Below are positions 46,823-53,328 of a DNA stretch of 64,000 bases, in pieces. The stretch's first letter is position 1. Each line of letters starts with the position of its first letter. A model generated the notes under the pieces. It saw nothing but the letters and a program-made list of their open reading frames with translations. It had not been told where the DNA came from and searched no databases. The stretch covers positions 58,195 through 122,194 of the forward strand of contig NZ_JAHBBE010000002.1 of NCBI RefSeq assembly GCF_019331805.1. Direction: 5' to 3'. The stretch is from Bifidobacterium pongonis (GTDB lineage Bacteria; Actinomycetota; Actinomycetes; Actinomycetales; Bifidobacteriaceae). The translations under genes and the position numbers were made by a program.

Positions 46823-46869
46823 ACGGTGCCGTACGCGGATCGCGAAGGCGTGCGATTGTGCCATATGCG

Positions 46870-46898
46870 AGTGGCGCCATCGTTATGATGGCGCCACT
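46870..46898 (-). terminator. Terminator of the secreted/membrane protein pair
   Basis: AGTGGCGCCATC pairs perfectly with GATGGCGCCACT; the loop is 5 nt. It follows the stop codon at 46936. There is no T-run on the minus strand. Confidence 0.65.
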
Positions 46899-46935
46899 AT
46901 GCATCTTCCTCGGAATATCAAAGAACGCTGGGATG

Positions 46936-47169
46936 TCATGGTGTGGGATTCGAATCATCACCCTCTAGGTTCTCAGTCATATCCGGATGGCGTATACACG
47001 ACATCCACACCAACGCGAGCGTTGGAATCAGAGTGAAGATCACAATGAAAGACATGCCCCTCAGGCTGAGCAGGAACCGAGAACCCATGCAGAAATACAC
47101 TCCAAGCGCGGATAGCACTGCGGCGGTAATCGCGCTTGCAAGAATCTTGCCTTTTCCTAGCATTGTCAT
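46936..47169 (-). CDS. Small two-TM membrane protein, possible partner or immunity protein
   Basis: The product is 77 residues. Two hydrophobic helices (about residues 8-29 and 37-58) are followed by a short hydrophilic acidic tail (MTENLEGDDSNPTP). GGAGG lies about 10 nt before the ATG. It starts 24 nt after the stop of the secreted protein gene upstream and probably shares its transcript. Small two-helix membrane proteins in this position are often immunity or processing partners of secreted peptides; here that is only a guess. Its DNA is A+T-richer than the neighbouring core genes. Confidence 0.7.
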   Translation of the reverse strand: MTMLGKGKILASAITAAVLSALGVYFCMGSRFLLSLRGMSFIVIFTLIPTLALVWMSCIRHPDMTENLEGDDSNPTP

Positions 47170-47193
47170 ACGTGAATCACCTCCTAATAAGCA

Positions 47194-47724
47194 TTACTGG
47201 ATAGCACAACCAATTGGGCCCCAGACCATTCCCGCAACTATGCCTCCAAAGGCTCCCACCATGGCGCCGGGAATTCCTCCACTAATCCCTCCGGTAATAG
47301 CTCCAGTCACCCCTCCCCCGGTAATTGTTTTCATAACACATCGTGGATAATCATGGGAAAATTCATCAGCACGGGAAATTTGCGGAATATACCGACGATA
47401 TGCGACCAATTCAGTTTGGCTGATTATTCGATAACTCATTCCGCGTCCCATATAAGATGCCGGCAATGAATCTATTGTGCGACCCTGAAGAGACTTAATC
47501 GACACGCTGCCATCTTCATTCATAACGAAAAACGCGTTGCATATGCTGACCCGCACGCCTCCAGAATCTGTTGTTGCCGTAAACGTGGGAGTCATCGCGG
47601 AAAAAGTGGACGCATCATACTGGCTTGTGCTTGCTAACGCATTCGTCGACGGAATGAACAGCATGCAAAATGCCATGGCGAATAATATCGACATCGATAC
47701 CGTAACCGTTTTCTTCATAAACAT
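47194..47724 (-). CDS. Secreted hypothetical protein with glycine-zipper C-terminus
   Basis: The product is 176 residues. A clear signal peptide (MFMKKTVTVSMSILFAMAFC, cleavage likely after ALA near residue 31) is followed by about 100 polar residues and a C-terminal segment of 40 residues in which glycines recur every three to four positions (GGGVTGAITGGISGGIPGAM at its start), like glycine-zipper membrane-inserting peptides. No family recognised. It is preceded by a strong consensus promoter and followed by a small membrane protein. The gene is clearly lower in G+C than its neighbours, suggesting transfer. The ribosome binding site is weak. Confidence 0.72.
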   Translation of the reverse strand: MFMKKTVTVSMSILFAMAFCMLFIPSTNALASTSQYDASTFSAMTPTFTATTDSGGVRVSICNAFFVMNEDGSVSIKSLQGRTIDSLPASYMGRGMSYRIISQTELVAYRRYIPQISRADEFSHDYPRCVMKTITGGGVTGAITGGISGGIPGAMVGAFGGIVAGMVWGPIGCAIQ

Positions 47725-47777
47725 ATTCGCTATTCGCTTTCTTCCATGAACTCAGTGTGCACCATTGCACAGCAATA

Positions 47778-47805
47778 ATTATACATATCACGCTAATATG
47801 TTCAA
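47778..47805 (-). promoter_or_regulatory. Strong promoter of the secreted-protein gene
   Basis: On the minus strand TTGAAC (47800-47805) and a consensus TATAAT (47778-47783) are separated by 16 bp. This is the best sigma-70-type match in the window and lies about 54 nt upstream of the start codon. Confidence 0.75.
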
Positions 47806-47858
47806 AAAATGATGCGCCGCCTACACGCAACTAGCACCAACAAAGGTGACAGAAACAT

Positions 47859-47885
47859 AAAAAAACCCACCCCGTGTGGGGTGGG
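47859..47885 (-). terminator. Strong rho-independent terminator
   Basis: CCCACCCC and GGGGTGGG form a perfect 8-bp stem with a 4-nt loop; on the minus strand seven U follow. It ends transcription of the 44-residue peptide gene. Confidence 0.9.
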
Positions 47886-47918
47886 CTGTGAAGCGTTTCG
47901 ACGTCGGGTTACCGGGCG

Positions 47919-48053
47919 TCAGCGTCCTTCTTCGCGCAGCATGTCGATGAATGCCTTCTGCGCGGCCGGGCTCGGTGCACCCATGAGGTAGGTGGCGGTG
48001 CCCATGCCAATGAGTCCGCGCTTGAATGCCTTGGTGATCTCGTGCTTGTTCAT
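47919..48053 (-). CDS. Small peptide gene, 44 residues
   Basis: The ATG at 48053 is preceded by AAGGA with 6-nt spacing, and the frame ends with TGA at 47919. The product begins MNKHEITKAFKRGLIGMGTA and ends IDMLREEGR: a basic amphipathic N-terminal half, a central GMGTATYLMGA stretch, then an acidic helix-like end. It has no signal peptide. A candidate promoter lies inside an inverted repeat upstream and a textbook terminator follows, so this is a deliberate single-gene unit. Codon use is normal for the chromosome (AAG, CTC, GGC). I do not recognise the family. It could be a regulatory peptide, a modified-peptide precursor or a small structural protein. Confidence 0.7.
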   Translation of the reverse strand: MNKHEITKAFKRGLIGMGTATYLMGAPSPAAQKAFIDMLREEGR

Positions 48054-48082
48054 TGCTTTCCTTACCTTTTTATTCCTTCTTG

Positions 48083-48123
48083 ATGACGTCTCTACGATAA
48101 CGCCGATGACCTGGGTACGTCAT
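48083..48123 (-). promoter_or_regulatory. Promoter with operator-like inverted repeat, 44-residue peptide gene
   Basis: On the minus strand ATGACG (48118-48123) and TATCGT (48094-48099), 18 bp apart, form a candidate promoter. The perfect half-sites ACGTCAT (48117-48123) and ATGACGT (48083-48089) overlap the -35 and lie just past the -10, as expected of a repressor site. Confidence 0.4.
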
Positions 48124-48306
48124 GCCGCCACGATGGGATTATTGGTATTTTCATCGGGTTGACTTGAATATGGATAAAAAGTGAAGACCGTTCGAATTGA
48201 CGACACGACGAATCCGTTTTGTCCGGTGAATACCTATGTAAGCAAAATCCCCCGCAAACGGGGACGCATGACAGTGAAGAAAAAGCACTACAGAAAGAGG
48301 CATACC

Positions 48307-48447
48307 ATGTGGTTTTTGTTCGGTTTCGCCATCACCCTCGTCATCATCTACGCCGTGCGCGGCCTGCTGTGGGTGCTCGGCTTCGTCCTCATGCTCCCGT
48401 TCGCCATCATCGCGCAGATCATCCGCATCCTGAGCGGACGCCGGTAG
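48307..48447 (+). CDS. Small membrane protein, 46 residues
   Basis: From ATG 48307 (AAGAGG 6 nt upstream) the product is 46 residues: an almost continuous hydrophobic stretch of about 37 residues (MWFLFGFAITLVIIYAVRGL at the start), probably two helices broken at AVRG, and a basic end (SGRR). The frame is open upstream to 48181; the ATG at 48268 would add a basic leader (MTVKKKHYRKRH). No family recognised. It is divergent from the 44-residue peptide gene and followed by the terminator of tRNA-Asn. Confidence 0.6.
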   Translation: MWFLFGFAITLVIIYAVRGLLWVLGFVLMLPFAIIAQIIRILSGRR

Positions 48448-48481
48448 TCTGATGCGGCCGGAGCACTGTCACGGAAAACAA

Positions 48482-48512
48482 AAAGACCGCCGGCGCAATG
48501 CCGACGGTCTTT
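48482..48512 (-). terminator. Terminator of tRNA-Asn
   Basis: AAAGACCG.CGGC pairs with GCCG.CGGTCTTT with one mismatch; on the minus strand TTGTTTTCC follows the stem. Confidence 0.8.
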
Positions 48513-48515
48513 GGC

Positions 48516-48591
48516 TGGCTCCCGCGGCTGGGCTTGAACCAGCGACATTCTGATTAACAGTCAGACGCTCTGCCAACTGAGCTACGCGGGA
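48516..48591 (-). tRNA. tRNA-Asn (GTT), copy with encoded CCA
   Basis: Cloverleaf with acceptor TCCCGCG/CGCGGGA, anticodon arm TCTGA-CTGTTAA-TCAGA (anticodon GTT) and T arm GCTGG-TTCAAGC-CCAGC. The 73-nt body is 48519-48591 and is followed by an encoded CCA at 48516-48518. Confidence 0.97.
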
Positions 48592-48637
48592 ATATTCAAT
48601 TGTTTCGAACGCCTTTCCAACGGAAAGCCATTCCGAG

Positions 48638-48710
48638 CTCCCGCGGCTGGGCTTGAACCAGCGACATTCTGATTAACAGTCAGACGCTCTGCCAACTGAG
48701 CTACGCGGGA
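48638..48710 (-). tRNA. tRNA-Asn (GTT), copy without CCA
   Basis: The 73-nt sequence is identical to the copy at 48519-48591, but the three bases after the discriminator are CTC, so CCA must be added by enzyme. A 46-nt spacer with a small CTTTCC/GGAAAG hairpin separates the two copies. Confidence 0.97.
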
Positions 48711-48817
48711 ATGTAGCTTGCAAGGTTTCCCTTGCGCACAAGACACATATAATACACACAATGGGAACGAGCGCAAGTTGGTTTCACTCACGGCGTGTCC
48801 CATTGTGTTGCAAGGGT

Positions 48818-49861
48818 TTATAGGGAAATCGTCGTCAACGGCATGGCGGAATCGATGGAGAAATCTGGCGCACTCGGAGCGACGCCGGCTTCCACGAGAT
48901 TCGCGCCAAGCACGGCGACCATGGCGCCGTTGTCCGTACAGAGCTTGATCTCCGGAATGCGCACGTCCACACCATTGCTCCTGCCGTATTCGACCAGCTT
49001 GGCGCGCAGCTGCGAGTTGGCGGAGAAACCGCCGCCCACGATCAGCGTATCGGAATCGTACTGACGGCACCCGCGCATCGTTTTCTTCGACAGCACGGTC
49101 GCCACCGAATCCGCCAGGGATGCGCACACGTCGTCCACGGGGATCTCGTTGCCCAGCTCCTGCTGGCCTTCCACCCAACGCGCCACGGCGGTTTTCACGC
49201 CGGAGAAGCTGAAGTCATACGGATGCTTGGCGCCCGCTTGGCCCTGCGTGAGCCCCTGGGGCACCTTGATGGCCTTCGGGTTGCCGTTGCGCGCATGACG
49301 GTCGATGTGCGGGCCTCCCGGGTACGGGAAGCCGAGCAGACGCGCCACCTTGTCGAAGCATTCGCCCGCGGCGTCATCCAGCGTGGTGCCGACCACGTCG
49401 ATCTTGCGCGCGATGTCGGTCACATGCAGCAGCGACGTATGCCCTCCGGACACGATCAGCGCCATGGTGTTCTCCCGGACCGGACCGAACTGCAGCTGGG
49501 TCACGGCGATATGGCCGATCACATGGTTGATGCCGTACAGCGGCTTGCCGCTCACCCAGGCGAGCGCCTTGGCTCCGGACACGCCCACGGCGAGGCAGCC
49601 CGCAAGACCGGGGCCTGCGGATACGGCGATCGCGTCCACGTCGGACAGGGTCATGTTCGCGTCGGCCAACGCCTTGCTTACGCAGGGGACGAAGGCCTCC
49701 GCATGGGCACGCGAGGCGATCTCGGGGATCACTCCCCCGTATCGGGCGTGCTCCTGCATGGAGGATGCGACCACGTTGGAAAGCAACGTGCGCCCTCTTA
49801 CGACGGCTGCGGCCGTTTCGTCGCAGGTGGATTCGATGCCCAGGACAATGGGTTCGTTCAT
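48818..49861 (-). CDS. tsaD: tRNA N6-adenosine threonylcarbamoyltransferase
   Basis: Transfers threonylcarbamoyl to A37 of ANN-decoding tRNAs, working with TsaB and TsaE encoded upstream. The product is 347 residues, ASKHA fold: LGIESTCDETAAAVV, the metal-binding HVIGH motif (INHVIGHIAV), SGGHTSLL and VGGGFSANSQLR. It is the last gene of the holA-tsaE-tsaB-rimI-tsaD run, so all three specialised t6A genes are together; TsaC is not in the window. Confidence 0.96.
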   Translation of the reverse strand: MNEPIVLGIESTCDETAAAVVRGRTLLSNVVASSMQEHARYGGVIPEIASRAHAEAFVPCVSKALADANMTLSDVDAIAVSAGPGLAGCLAVGVSGAKALAWVSGKPLYGINHVIGHIAVTQLQFGPVRENTMALIVSGGHTSLLHVTDIARKIDVVGTTLDDAAGECFDKVARLLGFPYPGGPHIDRHARNGNPKAIKVPQGLTQGQAGAKHPYDFSFSGVKTAVARWVEGQQELGNEIPVDDVCASLADSVATVLSKKTMRGCRQYDSDTLIVGGGFSANSQLRAKLVEYGRSNGVDVRIPEIKLCTDNGAMVAVLGANLVEAGVAPSAPDFSIDSAMPLTTISL

Positions 49862-49906
49862 TGCCGTTCTCCTTTTCTGTGCGCTTCCCGCGCTTCCTGT
49901 ACGTTG

Positions 49907-50419
49907 CTATGCGGCGGCATGCCCGGATTGGAATCCCACGATGCGGGGTCCGGCCACATCCAGGCTCATGGTGTATGCGTCGATGCCTTCCGGCTGGTAG
50001 TAGCGTTTGCGCAATCCGAGCCGCTGGAAGCCGAACCGCTCGTATAACGCCAGCGCCGGGTCGTTGTCCACCCTCACTTCGAGCAGCATGCGTGCGGCGC
50101 CCTGTGCGCGGGCCTCGTCGATGAGCCGTTGCAGCAGGGCGGCGGCGATGCCTTGGCGCTGATACGCCTTGCCCACGCCGATGGTCATGATCTCCGCATC
50201 GTCGCCGTCATACCAGAATCCCGCATACCCGCGGATGACGGAACGGCCGTCCGCATCGGCATCCTCGTCCACGTCCGCGAAGTAGAAGCGCGCCGGCGCG
50301 TCCAACTCCTGACGGACGGACGATTCGCTCCACGCGCCCCTGCCGAACAGTTCCCGTTCCGACGCCGTGATGGACCGGACCGCCAGTTCCCTGTCGAGTT
50401 CGTTGACGTCGACGATCAT
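49907..50419 (-). CDS. rimI: Ribosomal-protein S18 N-acetyltransferase (RimI-like)
   Basis: The product is 170 residues, GNAT fold. The acetyl-CoA loop is visible in IGVGKAYQRQGIAAALLQRL, followed by MLLEVRVDNDPALALYERFGF, typical of RimI. It lies between tsaB and tsaD, the usual actinobacterial order, and its start overlaps the tsaB stop by four bases (ATGA). Substrate S18 is inferred from family and position. Confidence 0.9.
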   Translation of the reverse strand: MIVDVNELDRELAVRSITASERELFGRGAWSESSVRQELDAPARFYFADVDEDADADGRSVIRGYAGFWYDGDDAEIMTIGVGKAYQRQGIAAALLQRLIDEARAQGAARMLLEVRVDNDPALALYERFGFQRLGLRKRYYQPEGIDAYTMSLDVAGPRIVGFQSGHAAA

Positions 50420-51198
50420 CGTTCGGCCTTCGCGCCGCCGTGGCCGAGCACATGCTTCAGCGGGTTCGGCACCTCTGCATCGGGACGACGCAGGTACAAC
50501 GGTTCGACCGGCGCATCGTCCGCAACGCCGGCGACGGCCCGGCTCGTGAAGATATCGAGGCCGTGCGCACCCTGATCGAGTACGGATTCATCCACCACGT
50601 CGCCCAGTGCGTCGATGCCCTGCAGCACATTGGTGTATTTGGCCGCGCCATGGCCGACCACATCGACCAGTACACGCTTGCCCGAGCTTGCCGCGTAGGC
50701 GTTCGCCGCTTCGTTGACGCGCGTGACGATGCCGACCGGGTAGTCGATGTCCATGGCGATCAGCGGTTCCGGATCCGGGTTTTCGCCGTCGACGGGGGCG
50801 CACAGTTCGAAATACAGCTGCTTGCGGCGGGCGTCGTTCACCGCAAGGGTCAGCACGCGCGTATCGGCGTCCACTTCCCCACGGCGCTCGGCGTTCCACC
50901 ATGCCTGCGGCGCGAGGATGTCCTGGCCGACCAGCCGCGCCCCGGTGGCGTAGGCGAGCGCTTTGGCTGCGACGATGCCTGCGCGTAGGCCGGTGAAGGG
51001 TGCGGGGCCGATGCCTGCGATGATGGTGGTGATGGTGTTTGGTGTGAGGTTGGCTTGTTGTACGGCTGTGGCGATGTTGACTTGGAGTTTTTCGACGTGG
51101 GTGCGTGAGTCGGTTTCAGTGAGGGGTTCGTGTCCGGTTACGCCGACGGTGGAACCGTATGAGGTGTCGATTACCAGCATTGTTTCGTTCGCGCCCAT
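50416..51198 (-). CDS. tsaB: tRNA threonylcarbamoyladenosine biosynthesis protein TsaB
   Basis: Non-catalytic ASKHA partner that activates TsaD. The product is 260 residues from the ATG at 51198, with AGGA 11 nt upstream; a GTG at 51207 that overlaps the tsaE stop is an alternative, as is the ATG at 51180 (MLVIDTSYG). Motifs: LVIDTSYGSTVGV, GIGPAPFTGLRAGIVAAKALAY. Codon use changes within this gene: the 5' part (about 51198-50985) uses CAA, AAA, GCA and ACA, while the 3' part uses CAG, AAG and GCG like the rest of the chromosome. Confidence 0.92.
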   Translation of the reverse strand: MGANETMLVIDTSYGSTVGVTGHEPLTETDSRTHVEKLQVNIATAVQQANLTPNTITTIIAGIGPAPFTGLRAGIVAAKALAYATGARLVGQDILAPQAWWNAERRGEVDADTRVLTLAVNDARRKQLYFELCAPVDGENPDPEPLIAMDIDYPVGIVTRVNEAANAYAASSGKRVLVDVVGHGAAKYTNVLQGIDALGDVVDESVLDQGAHGLDIFTSRAVAGVADDAPVEPLYLRRPDAEVPNPLKHVLGHGGAKAER

Positions 51199-51203
51199 GT
51201 TGT

Positions 51204-51785
51204 TCACTTTCCTGCGAGGGTTGATGCTCGTTGTGCCCAGTCGCTGCCGACTGGCACCAAGGTGACGATTCTAGTACCTTCGCTGGTCGGTTCGTTGGTG
51301 TTTTGCGTGAGGGTTGTGGGTCTGCTGATGTGGATTTCGAGGCGTTCTGGGGCGAGGGCTGCGGCCATTTGTTCTCCCCATTCCATGAGGATGATGGTGT
51401 TTTCGCCGGGGTCTTCGAGTTCTTCGTCGAGTCCGAGGGATTCGAGTTCGTCGAGGAGTCGGCTGGTGCCGTCCTGCCCGGGGGCGTAGTCGTTGCCGCC
51501 GAGTCGGTAGGCATCTACGTGGATCATGTGCGCGTGTTCGCCGTTGGGGAAGGTGCCGTTGAGTTCGCGGGCGATGGTGAAGGTGGGTGAGACGATGGGT
51601 TCGGTGATGCCGAGGCCTGTGCCGAAGCCTTGTGCGAGGGTGGTTTTGCCTGCGCCGAGGGGGCCGGAGAGGAGGAGGACGTCGCCGCCGTGGACGATGT
51701 GGGCGATGTGTTCGCCTATGGTTCGCATGGCTGTGCTGGTGGGTGCTTCGATGGTGATGACGTTGGTTGTGTTGTTGGGTTGCAT
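51204..51785 (-). CDS. tsaE: tRNA threonylcarbamoyladenosine biosynthesis ATPase TsaE
   Basis: P-loop ATPase of the t6A complex. The product is 193 residues: Walker A LSGPLGAGKTTLAQGFG, the SPTFTIARELNG switch region and the HVDAYRLGG motif with IILMEWGEQM. The C-terminal 40 residues are extra and Thr/Asn-rich. It starts 7 nt after holA, and its stop overlaps a possible GTG start of tsaB. AAAGGA lies upstream. Codon use is A-ending throughout. Confidence 0.95.
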   Translation of the reverse strand: MQPNNTTNVITIEAPTSTAMRTIGEHIAHIVHGGDVLLLSGPLGAGKTTLAQGFGTGLGITEPIVSPTFTIARELNGTFPNGEHAHMIHVDAYRLGGNDYAPGQDGTSRLLDELESLGLDEELEDPGENTIILMEWGEQMAAALAPERLEIHISRPTTLTQNTNEPTSEGTRIVTLVPVGSDWAQRASTLAGK

Positions 51786-51792
51786 GTTTGGT

Positions 51793-52758
51793 TCATCGTC
51801 CTTTCGACGCGATGCATTCGATGCTGCGTTCGAGTGCGTAGACGGGGTCGCCGCCGTTGGTTTTGCTTTGTTCGTCGGCCCACGCGAGGGTTTGGATGCA
51901 GGTGGAGAGTCCGTTGGATGTCCATCCGCCGAGTTTGATGCGGTTGAGCATCCATGATGGCATGCCTGCTTCGGCGGTGGAGATGGTGCCTGATTTCACT
52001 GCGGCGGCTTTGGCTATGCTTCGGAGTTTGGAGGCGAGCGCGCCGATGAGTGCGATGGGTGCGGTGCCTTGTTCTATGGCTGATCGCATCATGATGATCG
52101 CGTCGGCGGTGTGGCCGGCGAGCGCGGCGTCGGCGAGTGCGAAGCCGGTTACTTGGGCGTTGGCGGTGAGGTATTGGTTGACGCGGTTGAGGGTTATGGG
52201 GTTGTCGTCGAAGTCGAAGCAGAGTTGGTTGCACATGGCTGCGAGTTCGCCGGTGCGGTCGCCGAGGACGTCGACGAGTTGTTGTGCGGCTTGTGGTTCG
52301 ACGCGTCGCTTGTGGCGTTCGAATTGGCTGATGGTGAAGTTGAGTTTGGCTTCGGGTTTTTTGAGGTCGGGGATGTCTTCTTTGCCTGCTCCTGCGTGTG
52401 TGAGTTGGTCGAGGAGGCGTTTGCCTTTGTTGCCGCCTTCGTGTTGGCAGATGATGATGCTGGATTGGCTGGGGTTGGCGCAGGCTTGTTTGCAGTATGC
52501 GATCATGGCTTGGCCGAGTTTGTCGTCGGCGTTTTGCAGGTTGGTGATGTGTACGACTGCGGTGTCGGAGAGCAGTGATGGGCTGACTGCTTCGTCGAAG
52601 GCGTATTGGTCGGTGGTTGTTGCGTCGAGTTCGATGAGTTCGGCGTCGGGGCGTGCGGTGAGTGCCTTATGGCAGAGGTCGCGCATGGTTTGGTCGTTGA
52701 GGAAGCTGTCTCCTCCGTATACGATGCGCATGGGTGGGTTTCCTGCATGTTTTGCCAT
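51793..52758 (-). CDS. holA: DNA polymerase III delta subunit
   Basis: Clamp-loader subunit that opens the beta clamp. The product is 321 residues from ATG 52758 (MAKHAGNPPMRIVYGGDSF). The frame is open to 53010, but the extra 84 residues are low-complexity and contain the LexA box and the promoter region. The delta-type AAA+ fold is suggested by IVYGGDSFLNDQTMRD, HITNLQNADDKLG and LADAALAGHTADAI. It heads the holA-tsaE-tsaB-rimI-tsaD unit. In most actinobacteria comEC-holA are adjacent; here four genes lie between. Confidence 0.9.
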   Translation of the reverse strand: MAKHAGNPPMRIVYGGDSFLNDQTMRDLCHKALTARPDAELIELDATTTDQYAFDEAVSPSLLSDTAVVHITNLQNADDKLGQAMIAYCKQACANPSQSSIIICQHEGGNKGKRLLDQLTHAGAGKEDIPDLKKPEAKLNFTISQFERHKRRVEPQAAQQLVDVLGDRTGELAAMCNQLCFDFDDNPITLNRVNQYLTANAQVTGFALADAALAGHTADAIIMMRSAIEQGTAPIALIGALASKLRSIAKAAAVKSGTISTAEAGMPSWMLNRIKLGGWTSNGLSTCIQTLAWADEQSKTNGGDPVYALERSIECIASKGR

Positions 52759-52803
52759 GGTTTCAATCTCTCTATATCGCTGGACAATCCTTTCTTTTGA
52801 TGT

Positions 52804-52819
52804 TCGAACATTTGTTCGA
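52804..52819 (-). promoter_or_regulatory. LexA-type SOS box upstream of holA
   Basis: TCGAACATTTGTTCGA matches TCGAAC-N4-GTTCGA in all twelve fixed bases. It ends 45 nt upstream of the holA start, and no plus-strand gene starts within 500 bp, so holA is the likely target. I could not place a good promoter next to it. Confidence 0.75.
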
Positions 52820-52975
52820 TGTGGTGGTTGGGTATGCCGTGCCGCGCTGTATGCCGGCCGTTTGACTGCGCTGTGTGTTGGCTGTTTGCTTGTCTGTTTG
52901 GCCTTGTGGTGGTTTCGCGGGTTGGCGGCCGGCTGGCGTGGCGGGTGTTGGTTGGATGTCTGACCGGGTGCTGCC

Positions 52976-53122
52976 CTAGTCGAGGTTGATGGTTCTGAGT
53001 TGTTCCGCATATTCCGCGACGAGATGGCTGTCGTATTCGGTCCACTCGTGGCTTGCGGAGTCGTCGGGGATGAAGTCGATGACGTGGGTGGCGTGGTTGG
53101 TGTCGATGGTGTTCTTACGCAT
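52976..53122 (-). CDS. Small acidic hypothetical protein, 48 residues
   Basis: From the ATG at 53122, GGAGG lies 11 nt upstream; the product is 48 residues, acidic (IDFIPDDSASHEWTEYDSHL in the middle). The frame is open to 53206, which would give 76 residues without a good ribosome binding site. No family recognised. It lies upstream of holA on the same strand, separated by 217 bp that include the LexA box. It might be a non-coding stretch by chance; the ribosome binding site is the main support. Confidence 0.4.
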   Translation of the reverse strand: MRKNTIDTNHATHVIDFIPDDSASHEWTEYDSHLVAEYAEQLRTINLD

Positions 53123-53328
53123 GATGTTCTGTACCTCCAATGGTGTTCCGGTCGCCGCGTCGTTGCCGGATCGGAACTCTTCTTGGTCTACCCCTTCCAC
53201 CTTCATATTCCGGTCATCGTTTCACAGTGTGGCCATGTGACGTGGTGCGCGTGCGCCCCGCCCGGTGTCGAGACGCTTTCTTACGTTATCCAGTGCGTTG
53301 CGGGCCGGTGCGTTGAGAGGAGAGAGCA

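Larger units (their letters stand above)
50985..52760 (-). other. Patch with shifted codon use (A-ending instead of G-ending)
   Basis: Across the start of tsaB, all of tsaE and all of holA, the coding strand is rich in A and C: Gln is mostly CAA, Lys AAA, Ala GCA, Thr ACA. Genes on both sides prefer CAG, AAG, GCG and ACG. The change is abrupt near 50985. I judged this by eye. Confidence 0.6.

Noticed and set aside
52759..53010. 84-residue N-terminal extension of holA
   Set aside because: Low-complexity sequence, no ribosome binding site, and it would contain the LexA box; ATG 52758 gives the normal delta-subunit start.
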